Shown: positions 1 to 4,891 of the stretch, piece by piece | How the letters are laid out: each line of letters begins with the position of its first letter | Numbering within the stretch: position 1 is the first letter of the stretch | Assembly: GCA_002386525.1 (NCBI GenBank) | Contig: DGIS01000014.1 | Location: 1-5,409 of the forward strand | DNA length: 5,409 nt | From: Sphingobacterium sp. UBA4616 | GTDB taxonomy: Bacteria; Bacteroidota; Bacteroidia; Sphingobacteriales; Sphingobacteriaceae | Direction: 5' to 3' | Notes under the pieces: model-generated | The model's input: the letters and a program-made list of their open reading frames with translations, nothing else | What the model was told of the DNA's origin: nothing | Databases searched by the model: none | Translations under genes and position numbers: made by a program

Positions 1-2
1 CT

Positions 3-350
3 TACACCGGTATGGCGAAGGGAAATCCCTGGTGCGCTGCTTTTGTCTGCTGGATCTATCAGCAGGCAGGCCTACAGCAGCCGCGCAATGCCTGGAGCCC
101 GGCTTTATTCCCCCGGCAACGGCGGTATACGGGTAGTGTTGATGGTATCCATCGCGTGATGCCAGCGGATATCTTTGGGATCTATAACCAGCGGCTCGGC
201 CGTATCGATCATGCGGGCTTAGTGCGTTCCGTCGATAAAAACTGGATACTCACCGTAGAAGGAAATGTGCAGAACCAGGTGGCTTCCAGACGTCGGCCCG
301 TGGCAACAATCCATACTTTTGCAGATTGGTTAAAAAAAGTGGATCCATGA
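3..350 (+). CDS. CHAP-type peptidoglycan hydrolase (probable prophage endolysin), 5' end outside window
   Basis: The reading frame is open to the left edge, so the start lies upstream; the ATG at 12 falls inside the conserved block and is not a credible start. The visible part is the catalytic core of a CHAP/NlpC-P60-like cysteine hydrolase, which cuts peptide or amide bonds in peptidoglycan. The nucleophile is the Cys at 33-35 in the motif NPWCAAFVCW, the His is at 210-212 in RIDHAGLV, and the polar third residue is probably Glu at 258-260 or Asn at 264-266 in VEGNVQ. The PADIFGIYN block is the usual strand before the catalytic His. No cell-wall-binding domain follows the core. The stop overlaps the start of the next gene as ATGA, so the two are probably co-translated. 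Base composition is high: I count 40 G+C in bases 61-120, against 24 in bases 3001-3060. With the neighbour this suggests a phage lysis gene, though a housekeeping wall hydrolase is possible. The family call is firm and the phage role is inference. Confidence 0.8.
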   Translation, partial: YTGMAKGNPWCAAFVCWIYQQAGLQQPRNAWSPALFPRQRRYTGSVDGIHRVMPADIFGIYNQRLGRIDHAGLVRSVDKNWILTVEGNVQNQVASRRRPVATIHTFADWLKKVDP

Positions 351-802
351 ACAGGCGCATCATGTATTGCGCGATGCTTCTCATGGTGATCGCCAGCACA
401 ACCGGCTGTAAGGTTCGTGAACAGCGCAAAGAGTCGCGCACAGAAATGGAAACCAGCTATGGGCTTACGGGAACAATGGATCGGATGGCATATAGCCTAC
501 GGCAAGATAGCCTATCCCGCGTGTGGTTTTTTACGACCGACACTGCGTTTCGTTTTCATCCAGACAGTGGTCTGATGGGGCACGCGGGAACGCTGCTAGC
601 ACAGGAGTCAAACAGCAGGGTAGCTAGGGTCAGTTATCAAGAGCATGATAGTATTGATCGCTACGGGCGGCAGGTAGACTTGACTACAGCTACTGCTAAA
701 AGTTCCTCCAATGCGGATGTGATTTGGGCCATTGCTGTTGCTTTTATCGTGTTGCTATGCTTTATGCTAAGAGGAAAAATAAAAGGCCTGCCACATGGGT
801 AG
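347..802 (+). CDS. Small lipoprotein with C-terminal membrane helix, candidate unimolecular spanin
   Basis: This 151-residue protein starts at the ATG at 347, which overlaps the preceding stop (ATGA). A TTG 21 bases upstream is in frame but would put charged residues before the signal peptide. Residues 1-20 form a lipoprotein signal (Arg3-Arg4, hydrophobic 8-16, then ASTTG) ending at Cys21; Thr at -3 makes the lipobox imperfect. Residues 22-124 are hydrophilic and rich in Arg, Ser, Thr and Gln. Residues 125-141 (VIWAIAVAFIVLLCFML) form one transmembrane helix, followed by the basic tail RGKIK, which predicts a cytoplasmic C-terminus. A protein lipidated at the outer membrane and anchored by a C-terminal inner-membrane helix is the design of u-spanins such as phage T1 gp11, which fuse inner and outer membranes in the last step of lysis. 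Its place directly after a wall hydrolase agrees. I recognise no sequence family, so spanin is inferred from topology and context. It could instead be an unrelated membrane lipoprotein. Confidence 0.75.
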   Translation: MNRRIMYCAMLLMVIASTTGCKVREQRKESRTEMETSYGLTGTMDRMAYSLRQDSLSRVWFFTTDTAFRFHPDSGLMGHAGTLLAQESNSRVARVSYQEHDSIDRYGRQVDLTTATAKSSSNADVIWAIAVAFIVLLCFMLRGKIKGLPHG

Positions 803-811
803 GCCTTTTTT
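781..811 (+). terminator. Strong intrinsic terminator overlapping the end of the spanin-like gene
   Basis: The stem pairs 781-792 with 798-809 (12 pairs, one of them G-U) around the five-base loop ACATG, followed by a run of six T at 806-811. The stem contains the last codons and the TAG stop (800-802) of the upstream gene, so the coding sequence and the terminator share bases. The A-run on the left arm and the T-run on the right could make it work in both directions. It closes the two-gene hydrolase and spanin-like unit. Confidence 0.9.
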
Positions 812-835
812 GCCGACTACAAGGCACATTTACAA

Positions 836-855
836 TTGTCCCCCATTTGTCCCCC
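836..855. repeat. Tandem TTGTCCCCC repeat, possible edge of mobile element
   Basis: The nine-base word TTGTCCCCC occurs at 836-844 and again at 847-855, with a period of 11 bases, and the second copy runs on in a seven-C tract. The period is about one helical turn, which fits a protein or recombinase binding site. The repeat lies just after the terminator of the phage-like genes and just before a gene that looks native, so it may lie within or beside an attachment site. No second copy of an att core can be seen inside the window, so this remains a guess. Confidence 0.35.
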
Positions 856-873
856 CCTCATTATTAGCCAGCT

Positions 874-1410
874 ATGCCCGATTATCTTAATTTTGTGATA
901 ACACCTATTCCTATTAGTATGGTAACTTTTTTAGCACTAGCGGCACTTGTTTTAATCTTTATTTATTTTATCTTAAAGGCAAAACAAAGGCATAAGCTTT
1001 TCAACGATGCTGTTTCGATGGAGGTCCACTACCTGTTTCAGGATAGACCCGGGCAATATAGCGGCGACTATCGGACAAAAAGTGGCGTTTTTGTTTTTCG
1101 TGCCGAATCGAAAGACGACGCACTCAAAAATTTGGTGATCAAAGAAGTCAAACCCAGTCATCCTGCTTTAGTTGTCAATCTGGAACAAATTGTCGTGGTG
1201 CCTTTTGAAAAGAAGAAGGAAGGGGACTCCGACGTGTCCGTCCGATTTAAATTACTTAAAAAGAAGGGTGAACTCAGCGCATTGGAAGGAAAAGGAATCC
1301 GCATCTCGGGTGTGTTGAATTTTGGTAACAGCAAACCAAAAACGTTTCGTACCGTATTGAAGATCGGTGCGCCTTATCAATCTAAAGACCACATCCATCA
1401 GACGAAATAA
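874..1410 (+). CDS. Membrane-anchored protein of unknown family, paralog of the gene at 4176
   Basis: From the ATG at 874 this encodes 178 residues. The in-frame ATG at 919 (Met16) would give 163 residues, exactly the length of the paralog at 4176, and would place the membrane helix at the very N-terminus as in that paralog. A -7-like element lies between the two starts, so 919 is a serious alternative. With the long numbering, residues 17-35 are one transmembrane helix followed by the basic stretch KAKQRHK, which predicts that the remaining domain of about 140 residues is cytoplasmic. Blocks shared with the paralog are FQDRPGQYSG, GVFVFRAES with DDAL, LEQIVVVPF and SDVSVRF. Alternating hydrophobic residues suggest mostly beta structure. 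No catalytic motif or known family is recognised. It is convergent with the response regulator and separated from it by a hairpin terminator. Pairing with a paralog around a two-component system suggests a shared membrane-linked role, but the function is unknown. Confidence 0.85.
   Translation: MPDYLNFVITPIPISMVTFLALAALVLIFIYFILKAKQRHKLFNDAVSMEVHYLFQDRPGQYSGDYRTKSGVFVFRAESKDDALKNLVIKEVKPSHPALVVNLEQIVVVPFEKKKEGDSDVSVRFKLLKKKGELSALEGKGIRISGVLNFGNSKPKTFRTVLKIGAPYQSKDHIHQTK
888..895 (+). promoter_or_regulatory. Exact Bacteroidota -7 element TAATTTTG inside the annotated 5' end
   Basis: TAATTTTG matches the Bacteroidota primary sigma -7 consensus TAnnTTTG exactly. It lies between the two possible start codons (874 and 919) of the first paralog. 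Transcription from it would begin near 902 and could only use the ATG at 919. I see no TTG or TTTG -33 element at the normal distance, and AT-rich sequence yields such octamers by chance, so support is modest. Confidence 0.25.
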
Positions 1411-1435
1411 TTTGCGTAATTCTTATTTTATGGGA

Positions 1436-1467
1436 AAGGGTTTGCTTTATTGCAAACCCTTATTTTT
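1436..1467 (+). terminator. Intrinsic terminator between convergent paralog and response regulator
   Basis: Ten perfect pairs (AAGGGTTTGC at 1436-1445 with GCAAACCCTT at 1452-1461) enclose the loop TTTATT and are followed by ATTTTT on the plus strand. This fits termination of the plus-strand paralog that stops at 1410. The minus-strand exit side lacks a T-run, so termination of the two-component operon here, if it happens, would be weaker. The hairpin ends within ten bases of the regulator stop codon. Confidence 0.85.
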
Positions 1468-1470
1468 GTC

Positions 1471-2082
1471 TCAGAATTTGAGTAGATGCTGATGTTCGAT
1501 CGCCCAAGATAACAGGGCATTGTTTTCTTCATTGAGATCGAGTTTTCGGCAGATGCGGTGTCGTGTATTTTTGATGGTATATGGACTGAGGAAAAGTGAT
1601 TCGGCAATATATTTTGTGGTATGCCGCAGTGCAATCAGCTTAAGGATATTTAACTCGGCCGGAGTCAATGTCTTGAGTTTTTCCACGGCCTGATTTTTAA
1701 CCGTTTGTTGTTGCAGGCGCTGGATCACCATGTGGGTGCCTGCATAGAGCCGGTTTTCTCCTAATGGTTTAATGATGTAATTTTCAGGATTTAAGGCTGC
1801 TGCGCGATCTATACTGCTTTTGGACTGATAAGAAGTGATAAAGATTAGACTAAAATGCTTTGTTGCTGTATATTTCTCCATTAACTCAATGCCATCCAAT
1901 CGATCGTTGAGCTGGATATCACAGAGGACCAGATCGGGTGAATTTTGCTCCATATACTGATCCGCTTCGTCAACGGTAAGCGCAATGTGCAAATCCAGCT
2001 CTTTGTAAAGGGAATTAAGCTGATATTCAATAAATCGGGCAATGATCATTTCGTCTTCTACAATTAATACTTTTAGGCTCAT
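1471..2082 (-). CDS. NarL/LuxR-type response regulator
   Basis: This 203-residue protein is a cytoplasmic DNA-binding response regulator, the output half of the two-component system with the adjoining kinase. Residues 4-122 form the receiver domain: acidic pair Glu9-Asp10 in VEDE, phospho-acceptor Asp55 in LVLCDIQL, switch Thr83 in FITS, and conserved Lys105-Pro106 in YIIKP. Residues 137-195 form a LuxR/NarL helix-turn-helix: LTPAELNILKLIA opens it, and TKYIAESLFLSPYTIK with RICRKLDL covers the turn and recognition helix. The length is typical for the NarL/FixJ family. The ATG at 2082-2080 overlaps the TGA of the kinase gene (ATGA), so translation is coupled and the two are one operon. A likely target is the 16-bp palindrome upstream of the operon and of the divergent paralog, but that is inference. 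No key receiver residue is missing. Confidence 0.93.
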   Translation of the reverse strand: MSLKVLIVEDEMIIARFIEYQLNSLYKELDLHIALTVDEADQYMEQNSPDLVLCDIQLNDRLDGIELMEKYTATKHFSLIFITSYQSKSSIDRAAALNPENYIIKPLGENRLYAGTHMVIQRLQQQTVKNQAVEKLKTLTPAELNILKLIALRHTTKYIAESLFLSPYTIKNTRHRICRKLDLNEENNALLSWAIEHQHLLKF

Positions 2083-3992
2083 ATGATATTGTTAAATTCA
2101 AATAAATATTTAAATCCATTTTGTGGGTTGATGGTCACTGTTCCTCGTATTTGTCGTGTTAGATCCCTTACTAGGCCAATTCCGAAAGAAGCCGCGGAAA
2201 CAACGGCTTCGGCACCGACACCATTGTCCTCAAACCGCATGGTCGTTCCAAATTCATTTTTGAGTATACTTAAATGAATCGCAGGCGCATCGACAGCACC
2301 CTGAGAAAAAGCATATTTATAACTATTTGTCATAAGCTCCGTAATGATGAGCGCTAAGGGTATAGAGGTTTGGGTTGTAATCAACCAATCTTGTCCAACA
2401 TCGACATGGATAGCCACAGTGCCTTCTGGATCATGCATTTGTTTCAGGTAGTTAACAGTTTCAATCACTAAAATGTTCAATTTCAGCTGACTATTTTGAT
2501 TATATACCAGCAACTGGTTAACGAGCATCATGGCATGTATTCTATCCTGCATGGATTGTATGGCTTGCATATTTTGGTTGCCATGATCTGACCGGTACAG
2601 GCTACCCAAACTATACAGCAGCTGAAGGTTGTTTTTAACCCGGTGGTTGACCTCATCAATGAGGGTTTCGATATAATGGTTTTTCTGAAGCAATTGAATC
2701 TGCTGCTCATAGAGCGCATCATTCGCCTTTTTAAGCTCCGCTGTTCGTTCAAGAACGATGGTCTCGGTGGTTTTATGATGCTCCAGTTCTGATTTTCGTA
2801 TTTTTAGCCGGATGCCGATCAAGAGGATCATCGTGATGCATAACACAAAAAACTGCGTCATAATCGAGACATATTGGATGGACTGTTCCTTCAAGATCAA
2901 TCCACAATAGATCAATATGCTGATGCCAATGACGAGAAAAATACCCGAATAAATCAAGAACCGCTGCATCCTGTCTATCTTTTTCCAGAGGGATATAAAT
3001 AAGTTTGAAAAAAAGAGGACATATAGCCCCCCCACGAAAAGGTTAATCCAATTACTCTGCTTAAAATTGGCGAAACAATAGTTATTGATAAAGTTAAATG
3101 TTGACGTAATAAATACCAGTAGGATGAGGCCAAGCGTTAGCTTATAATACTGATGGCTTATTTTTTTGAGATTTAAGAAGGCGATCGTCAACAGGGAGAA
3201 GCTGATTCCAGCCAGATTTCTAAATACCGATACCAAGCTCCATCCAAGCTGGGGATTGTTTGGGAAAAATAGATCTATAAATTGATTTTGCAGTCCGTAG
3301 CTATAAAATCCGATAAATAGTAGAAAGCAAAAGATCCAGATATAAGGCCTGTAGCGCGAGACGAGCCATGCAAAAGCAATGTACAGCAGCAATACAATAA
3401 TGGCTCCCTCCATAAAGGCATGGATAAGATTGATGCCTTGCACTTTCTTGAGGTAGTCTTTCTGTGTTTGTAAGCGGAAATCATAAAACGGCGTATAGCC
3501 TTTAATGTGTTGTACACGAAGTAAAAGGGTGTACATCTTTTTGCTGTCCAGATGGATGTTAAAATGGTCCCGCCCACCTTGAGGTGATCGTGATAGATGT
3601 TTTCGAAAAAGGCCGGCACTTCTTTTGTCGAGGATGTTTCCGTGCATGTCCAGTATGGTGAGATCCACGAAAGTCAGATTATCAAATGACAGTACATAAT
3701 CGCCTGTCAATGCGCTGTCATCGAGAAAAATCACCTTTTTTAACCAAAATATATTTTTGTCCTGATTTGTTGCAGGTTTGAAATGGGCGAGTGGTGCAAA
3801 AAGCTGTTTGTTGGTATCGTAATAAACCGGGTCGGTTTGACCTTCTTTCTCCTGGGTTATTACAATGGGAGATTCTTTAGAAATATAGGTATGCTGTACC
3901 GCACTATTATGCGAGATGATAGCCTCCATCCCAAAGTGAATTGCGACAGTACTCAGTAGCAGTAATAGGATGAAAATAATATTTGGCTTCAT
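2079..3992 (-). CDS. 7TMR-DISM-like sensor histidine kinase, HisKA_2 type
   Basis: From the ATG at 3992 this is a 637-residue inner-membrane kinase. A TTG at 4022 would add ten residues, including two Cys, before the signal anchor; the ATG is preferred because the hydrophobic segment (IIFILLLLLSTVAIHF, about residues 4-20) then starts at once. Residues about 36-175 are an extracytoplasmic domain resembling 7TMR-DISMED2, which is thought to bind carbohydrate-like ligands. Seven membrane helices follow at roughly 185-210, 216-234, 250-273, 284-302, 316-336, 343-366 and 372-394, then a coiled coil to about 445. The H-box DEVNHRVKNN is of HisKA_2 type, with the phosphorylated His at 450. The ATPase domain shows the N-box ELMTNSYKYAF (Asn556), the G1 box EDNGVG (Asp589) and the G2 box FGIGL (Gly604 and Gly606). 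All catalytic motifs are intact. The ligand is unknown. It overlaps the response regulator by four bases, and that regulator is its evident partner. Confidence 0.92.
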   Translation of the reverse strand: MKPNIIFILLLLLSTVAIHFGMEAIISHNSAVQHTYISKESPIVITQEKEGQTDPVYYDTNKQLFAPLAHFKPATNQDKNIFWLKKVIFLDDSALTGDYVLSFDNLTFVDLTILDMHGNILDKRSAGLFRKHLSRSPQGGRDHFNIHLDSKKMYTLLLRVQHIKGYTPFYDFRLQTQKDYLKKVQGINLIHAFMEGAIIVLLLYIAFAWLVSRYRPYIWIFCFLLFIGFYSYGLQNQFIDLFFPNNPQLGWSLVSVFRNLAGISFSLLTIAFLNLKKISHQYYKLTLGLILLVFITSTFNFINNYCFANFKQSNWINLFVGGLYVLFFSNLFISLWKKIDRMQRFLIYSGIFLVIGISILIYCGLILKEQSIQYVSIMTQFFVLCITMILLIGIRLKIRKSELEHHKTTETIVLERTAELKKANDALYEQQIQLLQKNHYIETLIDEVNHRVKNNLQLLYSLGSLYRSDHGNQNMQAIQSMQDRIHAMMLVNQLLVYNQNSQLKLNILVIETVNYLKQMHDPEGTVAIHVDVGQDWLITTQTSIPLALIITELMTNSYKYAFSQGAVDAPAIHLSILKNEFGTTMRFEDNGVGAEAVVSAASFGIGLVRDLTRQIRGTVTINPQNGFKYLFEFNNII

Positions 3993-4001
3993 ACAGCAAA
4001 A

Positions 4002-4009
4002 CAAAGGTG
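4002..4009 (-). promoter_or_regulatory. Possible -7 element for the kinase operon
   Basis: Read on the minus strand this is CACCTTTG, one mismatch from TAnnTTTG. It lies about ten bases upstream of the kinase ATG at 3992 and would give an almost leaderless transcript. No convincing -33 element is visible at the right distance, so this is a weak candidate only. Confidence 0.2.
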
Positions 4010-4058
4010 CACTATTTTTCAATAAATCTAATAAGCTTTTATTTTCCTAATTGTAAAT

Positions 4059-4074
4059 GAGACCCTAGGGTCTC
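4059..4074. promoter_or_regulatory. Perfect 16-bp palindrome, candidate operator between divergent genes
   Basis: GAGACCCTAGGGTCTC reads identically on both strands with no spacer; the flanking bases (T at 4058 and T at 4075) do not extend it. It lies in the gap between the kinase start (3992) and the divergent paralog start (4176), and ends 23 bases before an exact -7 element at 4098. That position would cover or abut the -33 region of a plus-strand promoter. A perfect dyad of this length in AT-rich DNA, placed between divergent promoters, suggests a dimeric regulator site. The adjoining NarL-type regulator is the obvious candidate, unproven. Confidence 0.55.
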
Positions 4075-4097
4075 TGTTACCATTGGTATTTACTTTT

Positions 4098-4105
4098 TAC
4101 TTTTG
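4098..4105 (+). promoter_or_regulatory. -7 element TACTTTTG upstream of the second paralog
   Basis: This is an exact match to the Bacteroidota -7 consensus TAnnTTTG, 70 bases upstream of the ATG at 4176 and just downstream of the 16-bp palindrome. Transcription would start near 4112 and leave a leader of about 64 bases. A clean -33 TTTG is not visible, which would suit a promoter that needs an activator. Confidence 0.4.
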
Positions 4106-4156
4106 CTCTACGCATTTAATATTATAGACGAACGTAGCAATATATTTTGACTTAGA

Positions 4157-4164
4157 TACCTTTG
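4157..4164 (+). promoter_or_regulatory. Second -7 element TACCTTTG close to the paralog start
   Basis: This is another exact match to TAnnTTTG, with its last base 11 bases before the ATG at 4176. Transcription from here would begin only a few bases before the start codon. No -33 element is seen at the normal distance. It may be an alternative start to the element at 4098 or a chance match. Confidence 0.3.
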
Positions 4165-4175
4165 ATTACTTGATT

Positions 4176-4667
4176 ATGACTTATTTATATATAGCTCTGT
4201 TTATTGCGATTGTGTATGTCCTATTTAAGCTTTTTGCTTCAGGCAAGAAGCCGCAAGATGTGTCTTTGAACGTTTATTACCGCTTTCAGGAACATCCGGG
4301 GCAGTATAGCGGGAGGTTAAGTTCGACCCATGGCGCATTGGTTTTTCGAGGTGAGCGCTTTCACGATGATGTGCTGAATATTGTGGTAAAAGACGTCCGT
4401 TCTACTGATCATAAGGTAGAGGTGAGGCTGCAACAGCTGCTCGTGTTGCCCTTTAAAGGGGACCAGAAGTCTTCATCGGAAGTGTCTGTTCGCTTTCGTA
4501 TCGACGCTGGTAAAGCTGATAAGGTTGATCTGACGCATTACAAGGTAAAAGTGAATGCCGTGGTGACCTATCAGAATGGCGAGAAGAAAGCCTTTAGTAC
4601 AACACTGCCTATGATGGGTGTGTATACGATCAGTCCTTCGGCCAGCCACAATGAATTTAAAAGTTAA
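4176..4667 (+). CDS. Membrane-anchored protein of unknown family, paralog of the gene at 874
   Basis: This encodes 163 residues from the ATG at 4176; a TTG six bases earlier is in frame but adds only two residues and has no advantage. Residues 2-18 form one transmembrane helix (TYLYIALFIAIVYVLFK), followed by basic residues (KLFASGKK), so the following domain is predicted to be cytoplasmic. That domain matches the upstream paralog in several blocks: YYRFQEHPGQYSG, GALVFRGE with DDVLNIVVKDV, LQQLLVLPF and SEVSVRFRI. The pattern suggests a beta-rich fold. I do not recognise the family and see no catalytic signature. The gene is divergent from the kinase, and the shared upstream region holds a 16-bp palindrome and two exact -7 elements, so control by the neighbouring two-component system is plausible. 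A hairpin with a short T-run follows the gene. Function is unknown. Confidence 0.87.
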   Translation: MTYLYIALFIAIVYVLFKLFASGKKPQDVSLNVYYRFQEHPGQYSGRLSSTHGALVFRGERFHDDVLNIVVKDVRSTDHKVEVRLQQLLVLPFKGDQKSSSEVSVRFRIDAGKADKVDLTHYKVKVNAVVTYQNGEKKAFSTTLPMMGVYTISPSASHNEFKS

Positions 4668-4709
4668 TTTTTACGTGTTTTTATTCCATATTACATACCT
4701 ATTTAACCC

Positions 4710-4743
4710 GAAGGGACCCTGCTTGCCGGGGTTTCTTCATTTT
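4710..4743 (+). terminator. Probable intrinsic terminator after the second paralog
   Basis: GAAGGGACCC (4710-4719) pairs with GGGTTTCTTC (4729-4738) over ten positions, two of them G-U, around a nine-base loop. A short T-run (4740-4743, after one A) follows. It lies 43 bases after the paralog stop. The T-run is short, so efficiency is uncertain. Confidence 0.6.
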
Positions 4744-4751
4744 AATGGGAA

Positions 4752-4767
4752 TGTTCCACGTGGAGGA
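4752..4767. promoter_or_regulatory. parS-like site (14 of 16 bases), candidate ParB-binding centromere
   Basis: TGTTCCACGTGGAGGA matches the bacterial chromosomal parS form TGTTCCACGTGGAACA at 14 of 16 positions; the two differences lie at 4765 and 4766 in the right outer arm. The central ten bases TCCACGTGGA form a perfect palindrome. parS is bound by ParB and usually lies near the replication origin. The broken right arm and the single copy make this a candidate only. A chance CACGTG-centred palindrome is the main alternative. Confidence 0.35.
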
Positions 4768-4796
4768 GGAGTTCGGCTCCTATATTCAATTTTCTT

Positions 4797-4831
4797 TTTG
4801 ACCGGTAATTCGGCCTATATTCCTATATTTA
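4797..4831 (+). promoter_or_regulatory. ugd: Weak promoter candidate upstream of the dehydrogenase
   Basis: TTTG at 4797-4800 and TATATTTA at 4824-4831 resemble the -33 and -7 elements, with a 23-base gap and one mismatch in the -7 box. Transcription would begin near 4838 and give a leader of about 54 bases before the ATG at 4892. An alternative -7-like octamer, TTAGTTTG at 4874-4881, also has one mismatch and lies ten bases before the ATG. Neither is strong. Confidence 0.25.
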
Positions 4832-4891
4832 ACGCTGCAAAGCTGGGGAAAATAAAACGAAAATTGATTAATATTAGTTTGAGCTGATTAT

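Noticed and set aside
1428..1634. Minus-strand frame overlapping the response regulator 3' end and the terminator
   Set aside because: It overlaps the helix-turn-helix coding region in another frame and includes the terminator hairpin, with no motif of its own.
2083..2277. Plus-strand open frame antisense to the kinase ATPase domain
   Set aside because: It lies fully inside a gene with intact catalytic motifs on the other strand, so it is a shadow frame.
3275..3619. Minus-strand frame of 114 codons inside the kinase gene
   Set aside because: It is an alternative frame of the sensor region; the kinase frame carries the domain signatures and runs unbroken through it.
3992..4022. TTG start at 4022 for the kinase
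   Set aside because: The ATG at 3992 places the N-terminal hydrophobic segment directly after the start; the ten extra residues resemble no signal sequence and the gap there is AT-rich.
4767..4781. Short hairpin AGGAG-TTCGG-CTCCT next to the parS-like site
   Set aside because: The stem is only five pairs with no T-run, and the purine-rich arm could easily form by chance; I see no riboswitch or terminator design around it.
4618..4887. Open frame of 89 codons (78 from the ATG at 4651) overlapping the end of the second paralog and the intergenic region
   Set aside because: It spans a probable terminator and the parS-like site, has no recognisable motif and no start signal, and its sequence reads like translated non-coding DNA.
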